Below, in pieces: positions 10,501-19,100 of a stretch of DNA of 64,000 bases (position 1 is the first letter of the stretch; each line of letters begins with the position of its first letter). Both the position numbers and the translations under genes were made by a program. The notes under the pieces were generated by a model that saw only the letters and a program-made list of their open reading frames with translations, did not search any database and was not told the origin of the DNA. Source of the stretch: Hondaea fermentalgiana (lineage: Eukaryota; Sar; Bigyra; Thraustochytrida; Thraustochytriidae); NCBI GenBank assembly GCA_014084085.1, contig NPFB01000008.1, positions 212,037 through 276,036 of the forward strand. The letters run 5' to 3'.

Positions 10501-12340
10501 TCATCAGCGCAGGTACGGGGGTGGCCAGGAGCGCAGTAGGCGCAGGCGTCACAGGAGAGGACGATGCAGCAGTTCCAGGACCCGAGATCGGGGATTTATT
10601 GGCAGTACGGACTTTGAGCACCTGGAGACGGTTTGTTGCAGCATGCATGAGGCAAATGAGAGGCGTCCCATTGACGTCGTGAGCGACAAAAACAGAACGT
10701 ACAGGTTCGGACGCTACGCCCTTTTTATCTCCGCTCCAAATTTCTTGCATGTACACTTCGGACTCAATTAGGTCGTCTTCATCGAGATAAGAATCATCAT
10801 CTTCAGAAACGTCTGACACTGCCACAAAGTCCTCATCGGCGTCATCGTCGTCACCTTCACCGTCATTGCCGATCTCTCGACCATCTCTTGCTGCTGCTTC
10901 AACCATGACGGGCGAGTCATCGTCCTGTAATTCCGGGTGCTGCATGTCGTGTTCATTGGGATGAAGAGCGAGCTCCTCCTCGTCATCCTCACACACGCGC
11001 GCCATGCGCTGCCGCAGTGCACTTTCCTGGCCGACCTCGGCTCGCGACGAGGTGTTCACAGCTGAGGCGGGAAGGAGACTCCAGACAGTATGCGTTTTAC
11101 GTAAGGCGTGGTATGTGACGACGAGACAGAGAGAGTTGTCGACAAACAAGATCCTCTGATGCGAATCGCACATGAATTCGCCAACCACAAAGTCTGGCGT
11201 GCTCCTGGTGTTCCGGCCCTCGTCTTCCTCCTCCTCCTCCTCGGCGGCTCCCATATCTGTATCCTGATCTTCTCCATTGTCAGCACCATCGCCGTTGCCA
11301 GTGCGATTGCGGGTTCGACTTCCTCGCGGGCGCGCCGGCGTAAAGCCGAGAGCGTCTTCGTCGACTTTCATAGGAGATGGCATTGAGAGTCTTTGCGGGG
11401 GAATGTGCTTGGCGTCGTGTTTGGCTTCCAGGACCGCACTTGTGTCCATGAATGCAGCTTCGTCCTCTGGACTGGCGGTCTTTTGCGAGATCGTATATGA
11501 AACAGGTTTGAGTTCTTCGAGAGGGTGAAGCAAACTGAAGAACATCGGAGATGGTACATCATCATCATCATCATTGCCCTTGGTAGTGGTGAGGCCTCGG
11601 GAAGATCCCATGCCATGATCGCGCAAGCTAGTTGACGCAGCAGCGGTTGCTGCTGCCGCGGCGGCGGCTGCAGCAGCTGCAGCAGTGGGGGGCACTCGCT
11701 GGCGAGGGGGCATGCCTGATTGAACATCATCTGCCGGGTCTGCATCATCCATGTCGTCGACACCTGGGACAGCGCGCTCGATGAGAATGCCACGAGGAAG
11801 AGCCCACATACGCGCTGCCTTGCAAGGAAGCGCGACTTCGAACTCGGATCCATCAGGAGCATAGATTTTCACGCACTCGAGCCCTTGCAACACGCAAAGA
11901 CAACGATCCTCTTGCGCTAAAGGTTCGGAGGCCCGAGATGGTGTTTCCGACGCAGGTGGCGTAGCATCTGCAGCATCAGCATCCGGTCCAACGCCAGGAC
12001 TGCCACCAAAGTTACTTTGCGCAGGCTGCTGGTCACCGACCTGGCTATCGCCAGTGACGCCAAGGCTACGAATGTCCTGCGTCACGCCCACGCCAACAAA
12101 TGAGGCGAGCAACGCCTGCTTGGCCGACAGCACTTGACGGTAGCTCTTGTAAATGCGTTGCGTCGACCCATGGCCCGCGCTCCACACAACTTGTTTGCCA
12201 TTCACGTGGACCATCTCGTCAAAGTCTGGAGGGCTCGTCTGGGCTTGCAGCGTCGACTCGTCATGGCGCCGAGCCCCACCTGCAAAGAGCTCGAATGATT
12301 TTGACGGCGCCGTGAACCACCCCACGGGATAGAGCCTCAT
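4505..12340 (-). CDS. APC1: Anaphase-promoting complex subunit 1
   Basis: This 2611-residue protein is the largest scaffold subunit of the APC/C ubiquitin ligase, which drives mitotic exit in the nucleus. The N-terminal half shows the APC1 propeller pattern (a CLCVLQGLECVKIYAPDG segment, then WALPRGILIERAVPG). A hallmark block lies near residues 1525-1660 (GRGMITLGTVRPLLTDTVDI, then ATHAGYLLALGLHGHLAALT), leading into proteasome/cyclosome (PC) repeats such as SALIGIGLLYQGTAHRLMTE. It is much longer than human APC1 (about 1940 residues), owing to disordered acidic, Ser- and Gly-rich and polyalanine insertions. The open frame runs 11 codons further upstream but begins at TTG, so the first ATG (12340) is chosen. 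Transcribed leftward, convergent with VPS8. Confidence 0.93.
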   Translation of the reverse strand: MRLYPVGWFTAPSKSFELFAGGARRHDESTLQAQTSPPDFDEMVHVNGKQVVWSAGHGSTQRIYKSYRQVLSAKQALLASFVGVGVTQDIRSLGVTGDSQVGDQQPAQSNFGGSPGVGPDADAADATPPASETPSRASEPLAQEDRCLCVLQGLECVKIYAPDGSEFEVALPCKAARMWALPRGILIERAVPGVDDMDDADPADDVQSGMPPRQRVPPTAAAAAAAAAAAATAAASTSLRDHGMGSSRGLTTTKGNDDDDDVPSPMFFSLLHPLEELKPVSYTISQKTASPEDEAAFMDTSAVLEAKHDAKHIPPQRLSMPSPMKVDEDALGFTPARPRGSRTRNRTGNGDGADNGEDQDTDMGAAEEEEEEDEGRNTRSTPDFVVGEFMCDSHQRILFVDNSLCLVVTYHALRKTHTVWSLLPASAVNTSSRAEVGQESALRQRMARVCEDDEEELALHPNEHDMQHPELQDDDSPVMVEAAARDGREIGNDGEGDDDDADEDFVAVSDVSEDDDSYLDEDDLIESEVYMQEIWSGDKKGVASEPVRSVFVAHDVNGTPLICLMHAATNRLQVLKVRTANKSPISGPGTAASSSPVTPAPTALLATPVPALMKSAPRTEVFIEDAFVLECKSAQPVMASGNANCLDLLVLGLDGKLQLFRGASSLCSIELATELVPPLPSPSAGQSVAARRRAALAINKRPQGTGQVIRLERAVSNRVNLVLDNGYVLRAMTAMAFSSRLVRPCLEGLDRALPARVALRIRVETSYWYDLLCNGEDPRLERAASVLVGVQGLAKTGKAVDLEWAAFIIVIASLIQESLPAGQTSKTPSSSLMTDNENDENDDHGNTSSAFALMMATDFHCEYAQENQGVLPFDESPQPSETEDIAWYVSLLEVSSSYAKAAMAAPEPFERYARVLLLCLHLVYEDMKLSTLTWGMVRPMAGLLSGIVKSTLTTSSAARYLDHYARDLGVESPIPLPAMPSEARLNLHTTSSAPDVFAWLTLRAQRASGSYRAIKPPGVAYMGSSAGSFRGNGQDPPSCSGERGGDRTATPARPSAHSTFTSADMATLRPFPELDSCFRTQQICCFYDLLAGGTGDEATSDPLEFRLSKDRKMPRAASKSPVMSAIVAMDGSLGHWMSVHGYEARNAAERTVLGMVWFNFTLQDLETLSFGLSIPLREALHHCRSNPSGRWPADAYVLVGREDMAALALAPPPTLIPVFMRKQLRRIADRLEAAGDDGLGSGPPSQLPASSQSSESGNAFRTPGGVQGSSSKAHAASLARSSSTPYVSSIHSAGSSFRRSSKLRRRRRLSEASLSTVTTAVTPVWRRIASGQGLATQVAEDILWGGGGAMDRRLGRDGILDQSLLRQQQQQQRSQVTTATRKLLSIADFARLSASASAEVSAGSHGADIFGFEDEGGLDGAKSGASNGAGVAGSGMGGMGASAGAGGASRATGSGRGGSTGRADDPSGFGLLQRMSSLRFGSDRRIVEVCKLLRSSKPVRLAVERKPETSDHELVAAQQAKLLLLSRRIMALPVGRGMITLGTVRPLLTDTVDIPVLTLAGKIPPNNAVVKLDFTNVSNVEELMSWPQFHNGCAAGLRLAAGRQVTPLTRTWIAYNRPETPNATHAGYLLALGLHGHLAALTMADIYEYLAQGHDETTVAIMLGLSAAKRGTMAPTVSKMLCLHIPSLLPAAFSDMEVPPTVQTSALIGIGLLYQGTAHRLMTEFLLAEIGRRPNSDRCEDRESYSLAAGLALGFVTLGFGARERGLSGLADLGLEDRLHRYMVGGLDPDFAAAQRAGGGSDPSKCSRVNEGPYVNVNVTSPGATLALAMMYLKSGNESVAARLAIPDTHFLLDYVRPDLLMLRVVARSLVLWDAVEPTEAWALGQVPPAIRFSFERLLGGGSTAASIRAAGLAGARHAPQEDADDNLEYEIVSPPPGEESDEDMGDADHGEGRRTSASGDDGNDEEEEALPAPPMRQSAATPSPSRGRGANRPRSQSHDAVGPRRTFSNPIARLRRRGNSMMSVNSRKSSVDEDSDGKPRRNTGVPVDEDAVRLAHANIVAGACFALGLRFVGTGLRAAQQTILRFVRHFAHLRTCESDDPHVPQRPDRSTLELCLGTCAVSLALVMAGTGDLETLRILRALRFKTDETVRFGNHMCIGAAIGILFLGGGRMSFNNDNASIAALLTSFFPRYPLHTFDNQYHLQALRHLYVLAAEERCLDAYDIDTRSPCYLPIKVTLREDAAHYYNDKAATRGEGIAGVAFRGEECLLPRQVARALQSKATVVDMVAPCLLPPLAWISSIRIASPRYWPMNIALDGEQNVAQKLALSAYRVICVKRKVGHLSYLEDPQGVSSLLARPRLKLMQSKSGLDTHSSDFMRAFTADPHVLAFAKHFCGAVPAGVDDQEREFVEFCTTTLYECLTHEKPEMLNDMINLHQTGRAFQRSSHSFHLRNLKVLMAFYADESMRKQTQAAKPEEQPLVDYAFLVSLEDNFRAAFRGFDAAPGLLRDYLQRLEFPPRALLAAAIADHQAGGQTASVEQDALAQRSGHANYEVLFAAYLHFHGIPDAGVLASMDLSRLSMESLPVFMAQHAGVLRPSALLKMAIAMGVSR
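11645..11690 (-). repeat. Polyalanine-encoding GC-rich run in APC1
   Basis: A run of GCN codons (mixed GCT/GCC/GCA/GCG on the minus strand) encodes about a dozen consecutive alanines, then Thr and more Ala, around APC1 residue 220-230. The codons are mixed, so it is not a simple triplet expansion. Confidence 0.7.
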
Positions 12341-13103
12341 TCTCTCTTGATCGCGTCTTCCCCTCTCGAGCAATCAACAATCCTGCGCCCGCGCCGCCAC
12401 TATCCTCTGTCCTCTGAGCTCGTCGCCGGCGCCGTCGTCTTCGGCCTCGAGCGCGAAAAGTAGTCTGCTCGAGGCGGTCTCCTCGTTGGCCCGCGGCGTC
12501 CAACCGCCAAGACGCGCAATCTCGCGTCTCGTCGGCCTCGGTCGGGCTGGCACTTCTCGGAGGGAGCGACTGCAATCGCGCAGGTCGCGCAGCAGAGCGT
12601 CCTCGCGCCCCGCGCGCGGAGAGCCGCTCGTCGGATGTGGCCGCGCGCTGCAGCCAGCGGAGCGGTTGCTAGTTTGGGCTTGCTCTCTGCGGCTCCTTGT
12701 TTTCCTACGCCAGGACGATGAAAGAACAATGGTCAAGCAAGAAGCAAGAAGCAAGAAGCAGCAAGAGGCAAGGAAGGAGATTGTTGGAGGCTTTTGTTCA
12801 CGATGGGATCTCGCGGCTTACATGTGCGACCTTCAGGATCTTGGAGCGGGCCGCGAGTCATGCAAGGTTTTAAATTGTCGCGGAAAGAAGAACCAAGAAT
12901 AGATGAATGGATGACTAGAGATGTCGACGAAGATGGGACACCCGATGTCCACATTATTTCATTGAGGTCTGTTCGGGTCTGTCTGATTGTTCGACCCGAA
13001 ACCAGATCTTTGCATTTCTTTCCAAATTATTACGATCGATCTTCTGATCGAATTGTAGAACAGATTTATTCACTCGATCGCACCAATGTGTCAACGTTCG
13101 GCG
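12341..13103. other. Intergenic region upstream of APC1
   Basis: No convincing gene. It holds the 5' flank of APC1 (leftward) and the 3' flank of the leftward membrane-protein gene at 13104. It contains a short CAAGAAG-type repeat near 12735-12770 and an imperfect inverted GTTCGGGTC / GACCCGAA pair near 12970-13000. The part above 12850 is distinctly AT-richer than the coding DNA. Confidence 0.6.
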
Positions 13104-13802
13104 CTACACAAAGATGAGGACCCACACAACAATGTTGAGCGCAAAGTCCAGGAAACAAAAGGTGCAGGCAATTGTATCACTGAATGCCCAATCAAGAGCG
13201 TGCCTGTAGGCTGCGATGACGGACCGATGCACGGGTTTGCCGTCATACAGGGCCTGATCACCGTATAGGATGTAAAAGTAGTAATTGCGATCGCGCCAAA
13301 CATCAACCAGGGCGACGGCGTCCGTAGCAGTTGAGATGACCAAGAAAAGAAGACTCGAGTATTGCCGCATGGCAGCATTTTCATATCCCATCGCAAGATA
13401 GGCACTGAAAGCCATAAAGAATGTCGACGACACCTTGTTCACGGCCATGGAATCGCGACCGTTGAGTTCTGGTCGAAGTGTGTTCGAGAAAGCCAGCACA
13501 TTGAAGGAATCTCTGATGAGGCGCAAAGACGTAACGAGAACGGCCAAGCCACTGAGAATGATGCCAACTGTTGTGCGCGTAAGCGCGCTGGCATGGCGTC
13601 CGTCAAGGGAGTCGAGACATACACCCAAAACAAAGAAGGCCTCCGACTGCGTTGCAAGCAACCCAGACGCATAGTTGGCAAGCCAGTTGTCGTCGCTGGT
13701 CGTTTCCTCTGCCTCTTGCTGCTGCTGTTGCTGCTCCGCCTGATCTTCGCCCTTCTCCACGTCCTCAGCAGCGACGCGCGCGTCGAGCATGGACCCCGCC
13801 AT
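13104..13802 (-). CDS. Multipass membrane protein of unknown function, family copy 1
   Basis: A 232-residue protein I do not recognise. The open frame extends far upstream but begins at a GTG; the ATG at 13802 has a strong context (AAG before, G after) and gives a sensible start. Residues 1-35 are acidic and glutamine-rich (a run of 7 Gln). At least four hydrophobic segments follow: near FFVLGVCLDSLDG, TTVGIILSGLAVLVTSL, the pair STFFMAFSAYLAMGY and YSSLLFLVISTATDAVALVDVW, and a C-terminal segment around FCFLDFALNIVVWVLIFV. The loop motif DVWRDRNYYFYILYGDQALYDG is well conserved in the neighbouring decayed copy. Head to head with that copy at 14172-14980. Confidence 0.72.
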   Translation of the reverse strand: MAGSMLDARVAAEDVEKGEDQAEQQQQQQEAEETTSDDNWLANYASGLLATQSEAFFVLGVCLDSLDGRHASALTRTTVGIILSGLAVLVTSLRLIRDSFNVLAFSNTLRPELNGRDSMAVNKVSSTFFMAFSAYLAMGYENAAMRQYSSLLFLVISTATDAVALVDVWRDRNYYFYILYGDQALYDGKPVHRSVIAAYRHALDWAFSDTIACTFCFLDFALNIVVWVLIFV

Positions 13803-14171
13803 CTTCACTTCAGTGGGCAGGGCTGATCCGAGCGGCCGGCCGAGACGGAGCCTCTGCGAGTTTTCTTCGTCGCGCGGCCAGGGGCGGCACTCCGCGAGCG
13901 CCAGCAGCGCTTGGAGTTTTGCTGGCGCGCCCTGTTGCCAATCCCACTCCCATGTGCGGTTTTGAGGGGCGAGTTGATACCTCTCACGCGCTCGCCAGTG
14001 CACACACCGGTGTGCGTGAACTTTACTTATGGTACTTTTACGGGCGGGCAGGGGTACCCCCATTTGGGGGCCGCGCTTCGCGCACGCGCACTGACTGTGA
14101 ATGCCCACAATGCCTTGGCCTGCCTTGTAGGATGAGGAACAGATGAGGACCAGGATCAGAACGAGGACGCG
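13803..14171. other. Spacer between the two head-to-head paralogues
   Basis: GC-rich, with no supported gene. Near 14050-14075 there is a GGGGTACCCC palindrome directly followed by a C5-ATTT-G5 hairpin. This is the shared 5' region of the intact copy (leftward) and the decayed copy (rightward). Confidence 0.5.
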
Positions 14172-14980
14172 ATGGACCTCAAGAATGAAGTTTCTATCGT
14201 CGATCAGCACTGGCACGACGTGGCAAAGTTCTTTTCACACGAAGAGGCCTGACAGCTGAAGACGTCGGAAAGGGCGAAGAAAGACCAGGCGGAGAAAGAG
14301 CACGAGCAACAGGAGCAGCAAGAAGAGTCGACGGTCTCGGACGATCAGTGGCTTGCCAACTATGCAACCGCGTTGCTCGTGTCACAGCTGGGGGCCTTGT
14401 TCGTTTTGGGAGTCTGCTTCGACTCCATCGATGGAGGCGATGCCAGCTTGCTAACTCGCGCAGGAGCTGGCGTTATGCTCAGCGTCATGGCCATTCTCCT
14501 CGCGATCGAACGACTTCTCAAAGATTCCTTCAATGTTTTAGTTTTCAAAGGTTCAGTACGACCACAATTCGATGGACGCGACTCCATAGCTGTAAGCAAG
14601 ATGTCATCAACATTCTTTACGGCTTTTAGCGTCTATCTCGCGACGGGATACGAGAAGGCAGCAATGCGGCAGTTCTCAAGTCTATTGCTTTTGATTATCT
14701 CGACAATCCCGGACGTCGTCGACATCTTCGATATTTGGCGTGATCGTAATTATACTACTATTACCTCCTGTACGGTGACGAGGAAATTTTTGATGGTAAG
14801 TCTAAACGTCGGTCATTTATTGCGGCCTGCAAGCATGCTCTCGGATGGGCTCTCAGGTACACAATTGCCTACACCTTTTGTTTTCTGGACGCGTACGCAC
14901 GCTTAGTATGTTATCGCGCACACGAGTCTCGATTGATGATGGTTCGAGCGATCAAAAGTATACGCCAAGGAATGCAGTAA
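14172..14980 (+). pseudogene. Decayed paralogue of the 13104-13802 membrane protein
   Basis: An ATG at 14172 opens 26 codons that end in a TGA at 14250-14252. The same frame then continues (DDQWLANYATALLVSQLGAL...) and closely matches the intact neighbour through DIWRDRNY. After about 14753 the match moves to another frame (YYYLLYGDEEIFDGK...FCFLDAYA), which implies a 2-base insertion, and the frame closes at TAA 14978-14980. Nucleotide comparison with copy 1 also shows an extra four bases near 14277-14282, beside the in-frame stop. None of the breaks has intron boundaries of usable length. It could be a true pseudogene, or a gene with assembly errors. Confidence 0.7.
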
Positions 14981-15101
14981 GCCTGTTTGAGGTGGCCAAG
15001 TCTGGCAAACTACGCCTCGACATGGTTCGGTAAAAGTGATCCTAACAACGATCTATCAAACAAAAAAACAATCATCAATCAACACCGGCGACAGGAAATG
15101 C

Positions 15102-15434
15102 TTAGCTCGTCTTGAAGCATGTGATGTAGCTTTTACGAAAGTAAAAATGCCAATAAGTCTTGGAGGCGCACGTGAACTGAGAGCTGTAGCTCTGACCGAC
15201 AACGACCATCCAGTTGGGGCCGTAATTAAAATCCAGCAACTCCTTGAGGTATTTGGAAAGCATGCTAGCCTCCTTCTCCTCTTTGGCGCGGTCTGTTGAT
15301 TTCTCGAACATGTCGAAGGCCTGTTTACATAGCTGCACTACCTTGTCGCGCTGATTCGCGTCCATGTCAGAGTGGGGCTGCTCGCTGAGCTGCTTCAAGC
15401 TCACGTCCTCGAGGCGGTTCATGCTGGACGTCAT
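15102..15434 (-). CDS. DYNLL: LC8-type dynein light chain
   Basis: 110 residues from the ATG at 15434; a second ATG at 15422 has the better A at -3. The open frame upstream begins with GTG and is ignored. The C-terminal ~75 residues carry the LC8 fold signature: a helical segment (AKEEKEASMLSKYLKELLDFNYGPNW) followed by beta strands (MVVVGQSYSSQF and TYWHFYFRKSYITCFKTS), matching the conserved YNPTWHCIVG...F.YFY..... LLFK pattern of DYNLL. About 20 residues longer than canonical LC8 at the N-terminus. Expected role: homodimeric hub on dynein intermediate chains, in cytoplasmic or axonemal motors. Divergent from WDR17, about 730 bp away. Confidence 0.82.
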   Translation of the reverse strand: MTSSMNRLEDVSLKQLSEQPHSDMDANQRDKVVQLCKQAFDMFEKSTDRAKEEKEASMLSKYLKELLDFNYGPNWMVVVGQSYSSQFTCASKTYWHFYFRKSYITCFKTS

Positions 15435-16165
15435 TTGTCTCTTTTCCCGCTCCACCACCTCGCGCGGTCTTGCAAGGTATACACGGAAATGAGCGAGTCG
15501 GCGTTCTCAAGCTCGTGCAGTGCCTGGCCTCCCCAGACTTCCTTTCGCGCACCCCGCGCGCACCGCCCCTCCCCGCGCGTCGTCACGCAACGATGAAGGT
15601 GGTCTGGTCTAGCTTCGCTTGGCTGAGCTCGCCTCGCCTTTGTCTTGTCTGTCTGTCTGTCTGTCTTTTGCCTTGCCTCTTCTTGCCTTGCTTTGCCTTG
15701 CGCGATCGTTGACGAAGAAATAGTCCCTCGCGCGTCCCACTCGTAAAGCCGTTGAGCGCGCGGTCCCGTAGGATACACATCAATTGACGCCAGAACGTAG
15801 CACCAAAAATACGTCACCTTTCTTCTTAGCGGAACCAGGAGTCCGTTGGAAGAGGAGGCCAAGGTGGGGGTCCAAGCGACCCATCAGGGCCAGCACGGCG
15901 CCGCAAGCTCAGTGTATTGCTAGCTGGCGAAAGCACATCAATGCTTGAATGGTGCTCCCGCGAGGACAAAGAGGCCTACATTGATGCTCGGTGACAATAC
16001 CTGCCCTCCGAACGAAGGTCGCGGCAAAACTCAACGGTGCTGACGGACGCCCACTGCAGGAGCCGCGGGAGAGGTGCAAACGCGGACGAACGTAGACGTA
16101 GAAGCGGCAACAGCAAAAAAGGAAAGCAGTGAGCTGCAACGCGCCAGCAGCGAGGACTGCCAAAC
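15435..16165. other. Divergent promoter region, LC8 / WDR17
   Basis: No gene supported. It contains a TGTC tetranucleotide run at about 15645-15666, followed by CTTGC/TTGCC-rich pyrimidine sequence to about 15705. Both flanking genes start outward from here, so it should hold both promoters. Confidence 0.6.
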
Positions 16166-19100
16166 ATGGAGCAAGTGGACCTTTTAGGCGCTGGCGTCCA
16201 ACTATGGAACAAGAATGTGATCGCCTGTCGGACGCACTCTCCTGACGGTCAAAGTCGGTCCTCCGACTTGGCGCGATCTTCCTCCGCTCTTTTGTCATCG
16301 TCGTCATCGACCTCGTCGCTGACAGGGTCCAAAAAAGGTTCGAGGTCCGCGTCAGGGAGCAAGACTTGTGCAAACGACGATGAGTACGCAGATGAGATCC
16401 TTGCGGCATATTGCAGCTCTCTCGCCGTTTTCATTTACGACGTGCGTGCACGAAATGTTCGTGCTTTGCTTGCTGGTTACGAGGGCATGATTTCGTCCCT
16501 TGCATGGAGTTTGTACGAAGTGAATCTACTGGCCACAGGGTCTGAGGATGGACGGCTAACGCTTTGGGATATCTTTACCGAACAACGAGTTGCCTCCGCA
16601 TCGGTTCGGCAGGCCCCCGTTTGCATGAGCTGGTTTCCAATCAAACGCAAGGCGCATGTCGTAGAGCTCGCCATGGGCGAACGCGTAATTGCACTTGCCA
16701 CCGTGCGAGGCAGCGTCATCCTTTGGAATATCGCAACCTCCTCGCACCGCATGCTTGTTCAGCGCACCGTGCCTACAAAACTTTCCGTGGGCGACACGCG
16801 CCAATGGAAAGACTCGCATCGCCCAACGGTACTGCGCTGCAATTTGCATCCAGTCTCGGGAGAGATCGCTGTTGGTTTCAAAGATGGCCGCATCGAACTC
16901 GTATCCGTGCATCAAGACGTGCAAACCCCGGTTGCTTTCTTTTACGAAAAGGGTTGCGACGTGGGAAAGACGTCGCAGCCGAAATCTGCGCAGCGGACCG
17001 GCCGCGTCGTGGACTTGCAGTGGGATCCTTTCTCGCCCAACTACCTTCTTGCAGCATATGCTGATTGCGACGAGGTGGTCCTCTGGGATTGCCTAGAAAA
17101 GATCCCTCGCGTTGTACAGACATTCCCCTTGGAGAACAGGACGCGAGCCGTTGCGGGCCTTGCTTGGCAGTCCTGGGCACCCGGCAACTTTACCACTGTC
17201 TCCGAAAAAGGCGCAGGTCTCATGCACGTGTGGAATGTTTCGCAAAAGACCCCCATCGAGACCTTGCGTATCTCGAATGGCTCCGCGGGTGTCGCCATGA
17301 GCGCATGGGGAAGTCTGTGTCTCATTGGCCTCGAGAACGGTGCCATGGTAACTTACGATGCACAGCGTCGGCTTCAACTTCTCACCACGCGTCCATCGCA
17401 TCGCGAGACTGTCTTTGACGTGCGTTTCAGACCGAGCAATCTCAGCGCGGCTGACGCGACTGCAGAGAGCGATGAAGATCGCGAATTTGCTACCTGCAGT
17501 TTTGATGGGCGCGTTATCATCTACGGGGCCCGAGACAAAGACTGTAGGCGAACACTCAAACACAAAGACAAACCAGTCATTTACGGTGTCTCCTGGGCCC
17601 CGGCGCCGCGTCGATGGATTGCTTCTTGCACCTACACGGGGGTTCTCTCTATTTGGGATGTAGCCCCATTGGTCCCGAGACTTTTAAGCAGTGTCAAGCT
17701 GCACAAGGGGCCAACGTACCGCGTTGACTGGAACAAATGCGAACCGTCCCTGATTGCCACCTCTAGTGCGGATCGATTTGCGGTCATTTCCGAAATTAAT
17801 CTTGAAGACGGGAGCCTCAAGGTACGCCAGCGGCTTGAACACCCGGCCAAGACGTTTGGCTGCGCGTGGGCGCCATTTTACTCGGACAAGAATCCTTGGT
17901 TAGCCACAGGTTGTGGTAATGGCGTTGTGTACGTGTGGAATGCCATGACAGCCAAAGTAGGATTTAAGCTTACCAAGCATGAAGCCAAGATCTTCAACGT
18001 CACGTGGAGCCCGCTCCGAACCGGAGTCTTGGCCAGCGGCTCGGACGATCGCACCATTATCGTGTGGAAATTGCCTCTGAACGAGACTTCTGGCGCAACG
18101 AGCGAGACCAAGGGCAAACAAGCCACCGTCATCGAGCCTCAGATCTGCCTCCGCGGACATTCAATGAACGTGCGCGCCTTGCTGTGGAGCACGGAGATTC
18201 CCTCGTTGTTGCTCAGTGGTTCGTGGGACGGCTCGATTCGTGCGTGGGACACGGACAAGGGCGTGTGCCTTGCTTCCATCTACGATCATCATGCTGACGT
18301 GTACGGCCTTGATCTTGATCCCGAGCGGCCCTTTACGGTGTTGAGTTCGTCGCGAGATACCACAATTCGCGTCTGGGATCTCGTCAAGCCCGTTGAAGTG
18401 GTACAGGCCAAGCTGGAGCTCCTTTGTGAAATCATTTTTGAAGGCAGGCTTCCTGCCCGCACGCAAAATGCTGCAGAGCACGCACTGCGCGGCCGCGCGG
18501 GCAGACAGCTCTTGCAGCGCATTCGCTACGCGACGTCTTCTAACCACGATATGGACGCGGACAACAAGGTGGACCTGTTGCGCGATTTGTTCTTCTTTTT
18601 CGGAGAACGACCGGGCATGCATGACCTGTTCAAACTACTCGCGGACGACACGAGCGGAACTCGCGTCGTCCACGCCGCCTCGCGCGTTCTGCTCCATCAC
18701 GACGAGCAGCTCCCATCCAACGACGAGGAGCGAGCTGTTTCTCTCATTAAGAGTGGTCGACTGCGGAGCGCTTGCGAAGCGCTTCGGCGAGCTGGTCGCT
18801 GGGAGCGCGCCTTGGCGCTCGCGCCAGCCGTATCTCTCGCGTACTGGCGGTCTCTGGCCACCGAATACGGTCGCAGTCTTGCAGAGTCGCACGACGAGGA
18901 GGCCCCGACATTTCTCATGGCCGCGGGCCACGTCAGCGAGGCCATTCGATTCCACAAGGACCGGCATGAGTTCGACGCGGCAATGGTGCTCGCGCAGGCG
19001 GGCATCGAGCGCAGTGCGCAGGAGTCACAGATTACCATGCAACATGCAGAACTACCCCCACAGCACAATGAAGGCGACTTGCAGCGAGCAGCTTTGGCAG

